Positions 22,804 to 33,804 of a DNA stretch of 64,000 nucleotides are shown piece after piece (positions within the stretch are counted from its first letter, which is position 1; each line of letters begins with the position of its first letter). The DNA comes from Climacium dendroides (taxonomy: Eukaryota > Streptophyta > Bryopsida > Hypnales > Climaciaceae). A program made the position numbers and the translations under genes. Below the pieces are notes generated by a model that made no database searches, had not been told where the DNA came from, and was given only the letters and a program-made list of their open reading frames with translations. The stretch spans positions 27,275,029-27,339,028 of the forward strand of contig OX467083.1 of the NCBI GenBank assembly GCA_950106755.1, given 5' to 3'.

Positions 22804-24949
22804 TGTAAATAACCTATTCGGATTTTTAGTGTCATTTTTTTTTGGTGTGTTTGTATGTGGTTTTAGTTATGTTTTGTTTGATTGGTGTTCCAAATGGGTG
22901 ATTTTTGGATGTTATTAACCAATTTGGAAGTGTTTATCCGAATGCAGTCACACATGAGCCACGGTGAAGGGATTGGAAGGGAAGCCAATTCGGAGAGTGA
23001 AGGCAGTTTTGGGTTGTCTGAGGGTAATTCCTATTTGTAATGCAGGATGACAATTCCAAGTTGGAATGTTCTGCGTTTTTGTCCAAGTAGGAACTGTCTG
23101 TAGCCAACTAGGTCGGAGCTGTTGTGGTTTCCAAGTTGGTTTGCCTGTGGTCGGCAGTTAGGGTTGCGTGGGGTGTTGCAGGTGCCAAATTGGGAGGTTG
23201 TATGTGTATTGGAGGGACGGTTATTTTTGAGGTTCCTAATGGGCAGTTTGCAAGTTTTGAGGTGATGCCAAGTTGGTTAAGGAACTGCCTGACTTGGGAT
23301 TTTAAAGTCGAGTTTTCCAATTTGGAAGGCACCCACTGTTTGAGAGAGTCCAGTGCGAGTCCCAGTCTGAGTGGCTGCGTATTTGATGTTTTTGTGTTTG
23401 TTTGTGTGTGTGTGTGATTTTTCCAAGTCGGATGCTTGATGAGTGTGTGTTCTAATTGGTGTGCTGTGAGTGTGAGTATATGTCTCTGGAGTGGTTCGAT
23501 CCAATTCGGAGAAGTGTGTAGATGTGGAAGTTTGAAGCGGAAACAATTTGGTGATGTGAAGTTAATCGATGAAGTGAATGAGGATGAAATGAGGAGCAGA
23601 TTAGGAAGTGTGTCCTAGTCGGAAATGTTATGCAGAGCGGTGAGAGTCACTGTAAGGAGCGGAATTCCAATTTGGAGAAGTACAGTGATAGTTTATAAGT
23701 ATTAAGTGATGGAAATAGAACCCAATTCGGAGCTGTAAAGTATATGGGTGATATGAGCCTGAATAGATTATAGCTGCGAGATCAATTTGGGTAATAGAGT
23801 GAAGTCTGATTGGATGGATTAGTCAGAGAGTAAATTGCTGGGATAGCAAATAGGAGATCCAAATCGGGAAGTTGAAGTGGAGTGAAGCAAGAGCAGTAAG
23901 ATTAACTACTAAAGGAAACATTATTTTTGTGGAACGGTGATATGTCACCAATTCGGCTGAATAAAGAATGATTGAAAGCGAATTGTTGTTCCTTATTGTT
24001 GGCATGTATGTTGTGTATATGAGCCAATCTGGAGGTTCAGTCGTAGTGCTGATTCGGCCTAGTTGGAGTTTGGCAGTCTGGGAGTGAAACAAAATTGGAG
24101 GGTTGAGTGTCTGTATGTGGAATGCATGATGTCATGAATGCTTATCAAAATTGGTTTTATAAAGTTTGAATGTTGTCTAAGTCAGGATCCCAAGTTGGTC
24201 TGTGAAGCCGAAGCAACAAGTCTCAACTTTGAGAGTTTCCGGATGGGTGTGAGGAATTAATTTATCCAAGTAGGAAATCAGAGAAGATTGTGATAAAAAA
24301 AAAATATAAAAATAAAAAAAATAAAAATTCCAAGTTAGTAAAGGAGAGAGTGATATATACAATTTGGAGAGTTTGTGAGTATTTATAAGAAGATATTTAT
24401 CCAAGTTGAGAAGGAAGGATGAGGAAGAATGCAGAGTGTTAAGGTTGATTTCAAATCGGTGTGTAAGAAGTGTCAATGGGCGGTGATAAAAGTTACATCA
24501 AGCCAAGTTGTGGAGTTAAAGAAATAAAGACCAAGTTGGCGAATGAAGATCTGATGGTTCCCTGTGTTGGTGACATGGGCGAGACTAATGGGTGATTGTT
24601 CCAAAGTGGGAGTTGGAGTGCCGCAGCGAGCCTGTAACAGTAGCAGCACCAATTCCGATTTGGTGGAAAGATGAAAGAATCCAACTTGAAGATTAAAGAT
24701 CAATTCCAATTGGGTGATACTTAACCTTGGTGGTTTTAAGAGTGGAGTGAATAATTAAATTATTAATTATTACAGAAATTGTGAGAAATTAAATTAATAC
24801 TAGTTGGAAGTATGCATTCCTTGTGTGTTTTAGCCCTTGATTAGTACGTTCTAATGTCGTTGTAGAAGTAGTCCTATTAGAATTGCCTCCCTAGGAACGA
24901 ATTAAACTATTAGTTTAGATATTCCGATTAGGATCTAAACTTAACTACA
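22804..24949 (+). repeat. 5' LTR
   Basis: It begins TGTAAATAACC and probably ends ...CTACA just before TTTTGGCGCC. Identity with the 3' LTR stops at 24941. About 37 exact or near copies of a CCAA-N-TTGG 9-mer recur across it, roughly one per 57 bp. Exact forms include positions near 22918, 22984, 23053, 23130, 23183, 23267, 23317, 23500, 23666, 24190 and 24531. A TATATA at about 24350 could be the promoter core. Minus-strand ORFs in it (for example 24177-24476) are duplicated exactly in the 3' LTR and are not genes. Confidence 0.9.
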
Positions 24950-24951
24950 TT

Positions 24952-24966
24952 TTGGCGCCGCTGCTG
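24952..24966 (+). promoter_or_regulatory. Primer-binding site
   Basis: TGGCGCCGCTGCTGA begins two bases after the inferred 5' LTR end. It matches the tRNA-Asp-type site of plant Athila/Tat elements except for pyrimidine and purine transitions in its 3' half. Confidence 0.75.
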
Positions 24967-25040
24967 AGGAGGCGTCATAATAGGTTTTTAGTTTTCTTCT
25001 TTTATCTTTTTGATGGAGTTTAAGAAGTTGTTGCACTCTA

Positions 25041-26771
25041 ATGAGTAGCACATCTTTAAATTCTGAAATTAGCAAACAAGCTCGAGAAGAGAAAGCAAAG
25101 AAGAGAGCTGCAGATAAAAAACACAAATTTATTTCTAAAGCAGAATCCGAACCAGCTTCACTAAGTTGGAAGGATTCCTTTCGATTAGGACGTCATTCAC
25201 GGCATAGGCAAGAATGCGGCCATGGTGTAGAAGATAAAACTAATAAACAAAAATTTAATGAGGAAGACGTTAGCCAAATAGTAAAAGGACAGGCAAGTAA
25301 TGTCACAGTGAGAACGGGATTTGATCTCCCTCATCTTCACTGTGAACCAATTTGTGTTTCGAATACTCCATCACCTCAGGACTCCCCTAGAGGACTGTGT
25401 GAGGAGGAAGAAACCGAATTGGAAGTTATTGAGGAAAACCATCCGGAGGCTGATTTAACTCCTCTTATTGATTCCCCATTAGGTTCTTTTCATGGTAAAA
25501 CAACCCCAGTTGAGGTGTCTAGAGAAAGTCCAATCTGGTTAAACAATCCAGTTTGGAGTGCGGAACGAGGGAAATTAAAAATCCCTTCTGTTTTCCAGCA
25601 AGACCAAGTCTTGGAAGCGGTAATACGCAATTTGGATGAGACTGAATTTGTTAATTTCAGAAAATCATCCAAATTAGGTAGTTCATCTACATCTAGTGAA
25701 GAGTCCTTAGTAGAAAGAGTGAATAGCAATATGGCAGCTCCAGCTAACGTAATTCCAGTGGTAATGCGGCTAGGTGATGAGGCCGATAGGCCTTATTCAC
25801 TTATGCCGTTTCCAACTTTTTATGGTAGAATGGGCGATGACCCCGATAGCCACCTTTATGAATTCCTAACTCGTTGTAATGCAAACAACGCTAGGACAGA
25901 GGCGCATTTCTTAAGTATTTTTCCAAGTACGCTAATGGATCAAGCTAAGAAATGGTTCCAAAGACAGCCAATAGGGCATTTTAATACTTGGACGGGATTG
26001 CGTGATGCATTCCTAGCCCATTTTCGCCCTGCCGCTTATCAGGAAAAATTATTTGAAAAGTTGGCCGAGTTACATATGGCAAGCGGTGAACGTATCGATA
26101 GTTATTATGGCCGTTTAGAAGACATAATGCTTAGATTGCCAAATAATGAGTATCTGGATGCGCATTTTATGCGGCAATTTATAAATGGGTTATACCCACC
26201 AAAATTAAAAGCATTTGTAAAAGAAGTTGCTCCTGCGGATTTACCAGCCGCAGTTCGAAGAGCTAAATTATGGGAGGAAGTACATTTGGGCGAAACGTAT
26301 ATAAATCCTACTATAAGCCAACCTAGTTACTTGGACCAAATTGGCGTGACTAGGGAGGATATAGGAGGTACTACCATGCCTACCTATGTCCAACCTAGTT
26401 ATGTAAATGTGGTACCCATGGCACCGGTCCAAGCATCGCCAATTGTTCGAGTTGAACCGATTAAGAGCAACCAAGTAGGTGTTCCTCCTTACCAAGTACA
26501 ATCTAATGCAAGAGATGCGGTAATGGAGTCACATCTACTTGAGATCACGAAACAATTAGGCAACCTCCAAGTAAATTTAGCAAACTCAGTTCAAAAGAAA
26601 AATCAACCTAATCAGGACCGTGCCCACATATGGTGCACAAATTGTAGGGGACAAGGGCACATGTTGCCCGATTGTCCATCTCCTCCCAATTTGCCTCCTA
26701 AGTGTAGGTTTTGTGGTCTTAAACACGAGACGGAGTCTTGCCGCAATATGCAAGCAAGTTTGGTCCAATAA
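25041..26771 (+). CDS. Retrotransposon gag (up to its first stop)
   Basis: This is the structural protein that would form the virus-like particle. The ATG at 25041 follows the primer-binding site by 75 bp. An acidic, poorly structured N-terminal 230 residues precede MAAPANVIPVVMRL, where many related Gags begin. The retrotransposon-gag core lies at about residues 250-410 (WFQRQPIGHFNTWTGLRDAF, FINGLYPPKLK). The tail has a CCHC zinc knuckle (CTNCRGQGHMLPDC, about residue 532), then a shortened variant CRFCGLKHETESC. It ends at TAA 26769-26771, but the same frame continues with gag-like sequence, so the stop is probably a lesion. It is degraded or defective rather than a host gene. Confidence 0.88.
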   Translation: MSSTSLNSEISKQAREEKAKKRAADKKHKFISKAESEPASLSWKDSFRLGRHSRHRQECGHGVEDKTNKQKFNEEDVSQIVKGQASNVTVRTGFDLPHLHCEPICVSNTPSPQDSPRGLCEEEETELEVIEENHPEADLTPLIDSPLGSFHGKTTPVEVSRESPIWLNNPVWSAERGKLKIPSVFQQDQVLEAVIRNLDETEFVNFRKSSKLGSSSTSSEESLVERVNSNMAAPANVIPVVMRLGDEADRPYSLMPFPTFYGRMGDDPDSHLYEFLTRCNANNARTEAHFLSIFPSTLMDQAKKWFQRQPIGHFNTWTGLRDAFLAHFRPAAYQEKLFEKLAELHMASGERIDSYYGRLEDIMLRLPNNEYLDAHFMRQFINGLYPPKLKAFVKEVAPADLPAAVRRAKLWEEVHLGETYINPTISQPSYLDQIGVTREDIGGTTMPTYVQPSYVNVVPMAPVQASPIVRVEPIKSNQVGVPPYQVQSNARDAVMESHLLEITKQLGNLQVNLANSVQKKNQPNQDRAHIWCTNCRGQGHMLPDCPSPPNLPPKCRFCGLKHETESCRNMQASLVQ

Positions 26772-28859
26772 GCCGGCCAAAATAGGAGTAGTCAAGTCTA
26801 TCAAGTTGAGGATAACAATTACCAAGGGGGAAATTCCAACTAGGTAAATAGACCGAAGCGAAGAAATTTTAATCAAAATTATAATCAACCCAATCCAAAT
26901 TTCAATCCTATGAACTTTAATAAAGGAGGATTTAGTAATAATCCTAATCGTGGTGTGGCGCAAATGCCAACCAATAATAACCAAGGTTGGTCACAAATGC
27001 CATTTGGCAATGTGAACCAAGGTCCTCCTACTTATGGAGGACAAGTTCCTAATTGGTCCCAAGGCAAAGGAGTCATATGTTATAATTGCCGACAACCGGG
27101 CCATATTTCCACTAACTGTCCGAACGCAAGGGCTAGTGTAGATTACGTACCTTTATGCGGTAATTGCAATCAAGCCGGTCATACGGCTGAGCAATGTAAT
27201 GGTCCGCGTAAAAATGACCCCCAAGAGGGCTATAATAATAATAAGAGGGATAATAGTCCCAAGATAGTACTATTAGATGAAGATGCAGCAAGGTCTAATA
27301 AGGATCGTGCATCTTATCTAATACAAGTCAAAGATAAAAATTTCCCTTATTCAAATAAGGAAGAAAAATTAGTTCAGAAGGTATCGACTAGAGGACAAAT
27401 TGAAAAGCAGAATCCCCCGGGAAATTTGGATATATTAAGGGAAAAGGAAATTACCCGTAAAGAAGCTCAGCAGTTGCTGGAGCAGAAAAATCAATTAGGC
27501 TTAAACTTTAATTCCAAATTGGTTGGACAGTCAAATAAATCAGTGCCCAGTCCAATTCGTAATGAAAGACAGCCTGATCGGCTAAAGGCCAGTACAGGTC
27601 CTTCGTTAGATTTACCAACTCGGGATGAAGCTCAGTCTAATAAGACTAGAGCTGATGACATAATGTCAGCCAGTAAACCAAATGGGAAGTCAGTTCAATT
27701 TGGTCCAGTCATAACCATGACTGAACCAAATGGAATTAATAAACCAAATCGAGATGTAGCATCGCAGAGAAATCCTGATCCCAATTCGGTACAACCAATC
27801 AGCCTAAATAGTCAGGAGCCATTCGTTATTCCACCAATTAGGATAGAGCCGGACAATTCAGTCCAACAGGCTGTAACCAAATTGGATAATACAGGAAAGT
27901 ATAAGATGGGAAACCAATTTGGAAAATTTGTCAAGTCATCTCTGAGAAAGAGAAAGGACAGTAACAACCAAATTGGGATCATTGACGAAAATAACCCATA
28001 TAATGTCATAGACAATTTGGGAAATGTCAAGGCTGACATAACAATTAAACAACTATTGGGTATAGCCCCTAGTTGTAGATCAACCTTGAAATCAAATTTA
28101 GTGAGAAAGAGAAGTAGACAAGTCCATGAAGTGACTTTAGGCCCTGATCCAGGTGCGCCAATTATCGACGTAGAAATTGAAGGACTAATTGTGTCCAACG
28201 TCCAAGTAGATGGCGGTTCTAGCGTAAATCTAATAAATAACGATACTATGCTAAGCCTCCATCTAACTGGGCTTCAAGAAACTAAATTGGTTTTGCGCAT
28301 GGCGGACCAAAGCCGAGTAAAGCCTTTAGGTATTTTACCTAAGGTAAAAACATGAATAGCGGGATTGGTATATTTAATCGATTATATTATTTTCCAACCT
28401 AATACACCTAACACATCGTACCCTATCCTATTAGGAAGGCCATGGCTTTATCAAGCTAGAATGAAAGACGATTGGGGTAGGGGAGTGATGAAAATATTCC
28501 AAGGGAATCATTCGGTGAGTATCACTATGTATCCCCTTAAATATAAAGGTGAGACCCAATGGGAATCACCGGGTGATACTAGCGATTTTGGATATGATTC
28601 CGAGTGGGATGATTTATCAGCTAATAGGATTAATATTAAATCACATGAAAATAAACCGAGTGGGATTCCAACGTTTAAGGAAGTAGCCCTAGGAGAGTAC
28701 ATCATCCCATATGAGGATGATGACAACTCGGACAGGGCAATCCAATATTGGTTAACAGACTCCATGACGGATTCTACCGTGTATGGCGTCGATTCCAATT
28801 GGGAGATGAGTGAAGATAGTGAAAGCATTTATGAGAGAGTTGAACGATGTTCCAATTAG
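26772..28859 (+). pseudogene. gag C-terminus and aspartic protease, interrupted
   Basis: The gag frame continues after the 26769 stop, with further stops at TAG 26841-26843 and TGA 28353-28355, and ends at TAG 28857-28859. Two canonical CCHC knuckles follow (CYNCRQPGHISTNC at about 27078 and CGNCNQAGHTAEQC at about 27157). Then comes a roughly 300-residue polar linker packed with CCAAATTGG-like words. The pepsin-like retroviral protease follows, with the active site as VQVDGGSSVNLI (about 28202) and the downstream YPILLGRPWL (about 28420). The DGGS active site, in place of DSGS, keeps the catalytic Asp. No frameshift is seen within this segment, only stops. Confidence 0.85.
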
Positions 28860-31674
28860 GTCTTACGTATCTAAAGGCCATTGCCAGACCGTAAATCTTG
28901 GGTCTGGAGGTGAGGAAAAGAACATACAATTATTTAGTAGGCTAGGTCCGGAAGAGTTAGCCATGTGGGTTAAATTTTTTAAAGAAAATAATAAAATGTT
29001 TGCATGGTCATATAAGGACCTAAGAGGGGTGTCACCTAGTATATGTGAACATCACATTGATTTAGAGGATGATGCACGCCCAATTAGGCAAAGGCCCCAT
29101 CGGCTAAATCCAAAGTATTCCCTCTTGGTAAAGGAGGAAATCGAAAAATTGATCAAGATAGGATTTATTTATCCAGCCCCAAATAGCGAATGGGTAAGTC
29201 CTATAGTAATTGTTCCCAAGAAGGACGGACGTATTAGAATTTGCCAGGATTTTAGGAAGTTGAACGCCGTCACTAAAAAGGACGGATTTCCCTTACCATT
29301 TACCGATAGTATTTTAGATACTGTCGCCGGTCATGAATGCTATTCATTCATGGACGGGTTCTCGGGATACAATCAGATCCAAATCGCAAAAAAAGACCAA
29401 GCTAAAACTGCCTTTGTCACTGATTTGGGGATCTATGCGAGTAGGGTTATGTTGTTTGGATTATGTAACGGGGCAGCCACATTTCAACGTGTAGCCACGC
29501 TAGCCTTTCAGGATTTTCTTCGTATCTTTATGGAAATTTTCCTGGACGATTTTTGCGTCTTTGGAACCAAATTGGAGCATCCACAATAATTAAAAAAATG
29601 TTTTGAAAAATGCTCGGAATTTGGTATCTCTTTGAATGCGGCTAAGTGCCAATTTGTTGTCCCTTATGGGAAGCTATTAGGCCACATCGTTAGCAAACGA
29701 GGTATTAGTACAGACCCCGATAAGGTAGCAAAAATCACTAACTTACCTATTCCTTCCACTATAACGCAAGTAAGGGGTTTTCTTGGGCATGTTAGCTATT
29801 ATCGTAGGTTTATCGAAAATTACGCCCAAGTGGCACTACCATTAACGGCCCTTCTAAAAAAATTAGAAGTAGGCACAAATCCTACTTGGACTCGTGAATG
29901 CGATGAGGCGTTTTTAAAGTTAAAACAAAAATTGGTTATTGCTCCTATTTTAATTTCTCCAAATTGAAGTGAGCCATTCCATGTATATGTGGATGCGAGT
30001 AATGTCGCTATGGGTTGTGTCTTAAGCCAGAAAGATAAAAATGGTAAAGACCACCCCATTTATTATGCTAGCCACCAATTTATTCCCGCGGAGAGAAACT
30101 ATACCACTACCGAGAGGGAAGCCTTGGGTATGGTATATGCGGTGCAAAAATTCCGTCATTACCTACTTGGTTATAAGTTCACGTTTTATGTGGACCACGA
30201 TGCGCTTAAGTACGTTATTAACAAGCCTCAGTTGAGTGGCCGATTGGCGCGGTGGGTATTACTTCTCCAGGAATTTAATTTTAATATAATTGTTCGTCCT
30301 GGTAAGCAATACTCCAACGCCGATTTCCTTTCTAGGTTGGAGGAGCCGGTAGATCCAAATGGGTCGCCGGTTGAGGATGATATTCCTGACGCCAACTTAT
30401 TTGAGGTGGATGTTATTCATACCGAGTATGCAGATATTTTGAATTATTTATCTACCGGTTTATTTCCTAGAGATTATAGTGGTAAACAAAAAGCGGCCCT
30501 TATAAGAAAAAGTGCCCCTTATACCCTATTAGACAAAACCTTATATAAGTTGGGTCAAGATGGTGTCCTTAGGAGATGTATCTATAAGAGTGAAGTTAAG
30601 GATATTCTCCAAGGTTGCCACTCGGATTCGTGTAGCGGCCATTTCGCAGGAATTTCCACGGCACAAAAGGTGTTGTTGGCCGGTTATTGGTGGCCATCCT
30701 TATTTAAGGATGCCCATACTTTTGCCAGGCAATGCGATCCTTGCCAACGTATAGGTAAACCCTCACCTTCGACGGCAATGCCGTTAATACCTCTAATGGC
30801 ATTGGCCCCATTCGAGAAATGGGGAATTGATTTCGTAGGCCCTATTGCCCCAGCCACAAAGTATGGGCGTAAAAAGTATATCTTAGTCGCGACTGACTAT
30901 GCTACCAAATGGGCTGAGGCAATGGCCGCCCGTAACGATGATGCTAAGACCGTGGCACATTTTTTGTATGAAAATATAATTTCCCGATTTGGGTGCCCAA
31001 AAGAGTTAATAAGTGACCGGGGCACGCATTTTTTAAATGCCACGATAGAAGAATTAACAAATCGGTTTTTAATTAAACACCGTAAAACAGCCCCTTACCA
31101 CCCACGTGCTAACGGGCAAACCGAAAAAACGAACGGTATACTATGTAAAATCCTAACAAAAACAATTAGTGGTGCATCTACCGATTGGGATGAAAAGCTT
31201 TGGAGTGCTTTGTGGGCCTACCGGACCGCTTACAAAGGAACTACGGGGTTTTCTCCATTCCAATTAGTGTATGGCCAAGAGGCCATACTCCCAATCGAGT
31301 TTGAAATTCCTAGCCTAAGAGTGGCTATAGAAAACAATTTGGGAGATGAGGAGAATTTAAGAGTGAGGCTAACCAATTTGGAAGCTCTTGATGAGAAAAG
31401 GAGAGAAGCTTATTTGAACACTTTAGCTACCCAAAATAGGAGGAAGTCATATTACGACTCTAAATTGCGTCCTAAAGAATTCAAGGTTGGAAGTTTAGTA
31501 TTGCTATATGATAGCCGTTTTTTCAAGTTTCCGGGTAAATTACAAATGCATTGGATAGGTCTGTATGAGGTTGTAGATGTCAATCCTAATGGGTCATTGC
31601 AACTCAAGGACTTTGAGGGAAATTTACTTCCAACTAGGATTAATGGTTACCGGCTTAAGCCGTATTTTGTTTGA
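28810..31674 (+). pseudogene. pol: reverse transcriptase, RNase H and integrase, interrupted
   Basis: This frame is +1 relative to gag-protease and overlaps it by 50 nt. The RT includes VSPIVIVPKKDGRIRICQDF, FMDGFSGYNQI, FGLCNGAATFQR and the catalytic FLDDF (about 29546). Stops TAA 29587-29589 and TGA 29965-29967 fall in the RT C-terminus and just before RNase H (VYVDASNVAMG...TTTEREALG...YVDHDALKY). Integrase has an HHCC finger (about 30618-30750) and the core D, D and E near 30830, 31015 and 31123 (GIDFVG, SDRGTHF, NGQTEKTNG). It ends in a GPY/F-like module with RLKPYFV at the TGA. All parts share one frame, so only nonsense changes break it. Confidence 0.92.
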
Positions 31675-33100
31675 AATGCCGGGGGCGGCATTTTCAATTT
31701 GGGGGGTAGTCTTTTTAGGGAAAGTAAAAAAAGCATGTTCTGGTACATCCCTTTTCAGGGCACCATTCTATCAATTTCCAATCAAGTTGTGTCTTATTTG
31801 GGAGGAGAATTATCTTCTTACTATAGCTTGTTCCATGTCCTACTTATGTCATAATCACCTTTTCTTATCTTTTTCAGTCCAAAGTCTAGCAAAGTATCAG
31901 ATGCAAAGCTAGATCGTTGCAACTGACTGATACGTCCGATTTTGTACGTATCTTGTTCCAGTTACATGGAAGACTTACTAGAATATCACTTTTTGACATT
32001 GAGAATGTCAAGGTGATGTCACGATATTGCCATGAGACAGTAAGCTAATTCCTTTCCAAGTAAAATATGGTACCAAGATCTCATGCCTGGATAACTACCA
32101 ACCAAGAGTTTGTACATGTCTTGTCTACACATTAGCACAGACAAAAGAATGCATGATAAATCAAGTATGTGGAATGCCAAGTGACTCCAAAAATAACTCC
32201 ACGAGGTTGCAGCCCTCACCTGTGCCCATCCCAGAAACACAACAACCCAATGTTAAGTTAATGAGGTGCATTAGGTGTCTTCAGATTGCAACGCATGTTA
32301 TAGCTTTCACATGGAGTAAAAATGAAAATCAACAAAGCAAAAACCACAAATCACAAGTCATGCAAATAATGGATTCTTAATTTCTAATGAACCTGATTGC
32401 AACTGGTGCGTTGCGATGTAGCCATATCTTTCTGTGCCGAGTGTATCCACAGATCGAGAACTGGAGTCAAGGCCTCAAATCTCGGTGTGCAGCTCCAGTA
32501 ACTCGCTACCAAGCTAATTCGGCAAACTGATTTTTGTCATTCTTGACTGAACAATGCTGTCAAATAGTTGGATCGACCAGCCCTTTACCAACTCGACCAA
32601 AAAGTGATACAATCTCTTAGTTGAGCTTCCACTAATGTAGTAAGGGATTATATCACCCTTCTTTTATGGTAATCTGGCTTTGGGAGCCTGAATACTTTGT
32701 TCGTAATTAATAGGAATTAATGCCATTGCGCCGACATCAAGGGCCTGGATCGCATTGTATCTCTTATTAATAATTATACCGTCGTTACTTTATTTGTGAA
32801 CGTTCCAGTATTGGGCTCATATTTTAATTAATATCAATGTGTCAGTTATGCCCTTGGTGGCTATTTTATTACACATCTATGATGCTATGTCAGAATGTGT
32901 TAGTACAAACTTGTATAGGTAGCCATCTTTATTAGTCGAGCAAATTCAGCCACTGTACCATAAAGCTAATATTATGGAGAAATCTTTATTTATCCATAGA
33001 TTCTTGTACATGTAATGTCACAATAATATAGAAGCAAAATATGTGACTCATTTTTGTCAAGAATCTAACACTAGGCTACGAAAGTAGGAAAAAAGAAAGG

Positions 33101-33131
<31 letters not shown>

Positions 33132-33804
33132 AATGCCAAAGTGAATGAGTGCCAAATCGGAGGTGACAAACCAACTTGGATGATGATGATACGTACCCCT
33201 GGGGATGAATCATTTCAAATCGGAATCATTTGAAGCCGCCAAAAATCCAAAACCGAATCGGATTGGGAGTAAGGCGAGCGATTTACCAACTGGGAGATTG
33301 CAGACGAAGGCAAAGGAGTTGAATTGGGCTGCACAGTCGGGTGGCGTGAAGTTTTTTGTTAAATCTTGTGCGTTGCGAGCAAATTGGGTTTTGAGGAAAA
33401 TTGTGTCGTCTTTGAGTTTTCTTGAGAAAGCGAGGTTGTGTTTGCCAGTTCTTTCAGTTGGGAGTGAATCCGAGTTGGTCTGGAAGGGTGAGGCGCGATT
33501 GCGCGCATTAAAACCAATTAGGGTTTGGAGTTTGCGTTCTGTCTTTTTAGTCCAATTTGGAGTTTGAGTGATCCCAAATTGTGTTTCGAAAGCGCGAGAA
33601 AGTGAGGGTTTTTGCTGTGGTTTGTTTTTGGTGTTTTGTTCCGAATTGGGGAGAAATTGTTGTTGGCTGGTCGGGCTGTGGACTCGTATTAGCTGAAAGA
33701 TTGTGGAGGTCAAAAGCAGGAGCCATTTCCGAGCGACAGTGAGGTTTCTTAGTCAAATTGGGAGCATTTGCCGAGAGTAGGCGAGATTGTGGTTTGCAGG
33801 TGCG
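31675..33804 (+). other. Untranslated spacer between integrase and the third ORF
   Basis: Just past integrase a polypurine-like TTTGGGGGG lies at about 31700. From about 31810 to 33100 the sequence changes character: CCAA-N-TTGG words almost vanish and no ORF shows a motif. A run of 27 A (33101-33127) closes that block, and motif-rich sequence resumes after it. The stretch 33205-33804 looks like a leader. A splice-acceptor-like TTTGCAG sits just before the third ORF's ATG at 33805. Confidence 0.55.

Noticed and set aside
24177..24709. Minus-strand ORFs repeated exactly at 38053-38585
   Set aside because: They are duplicated because they lie in the two LTRs, and they show no protein family features.
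25490..28828. Minus-strand ORFs opposite gag and protease
   Set aside because: These are shadows of the retrotransposon frames, which carry clear zinc knuckles and protease motifs.
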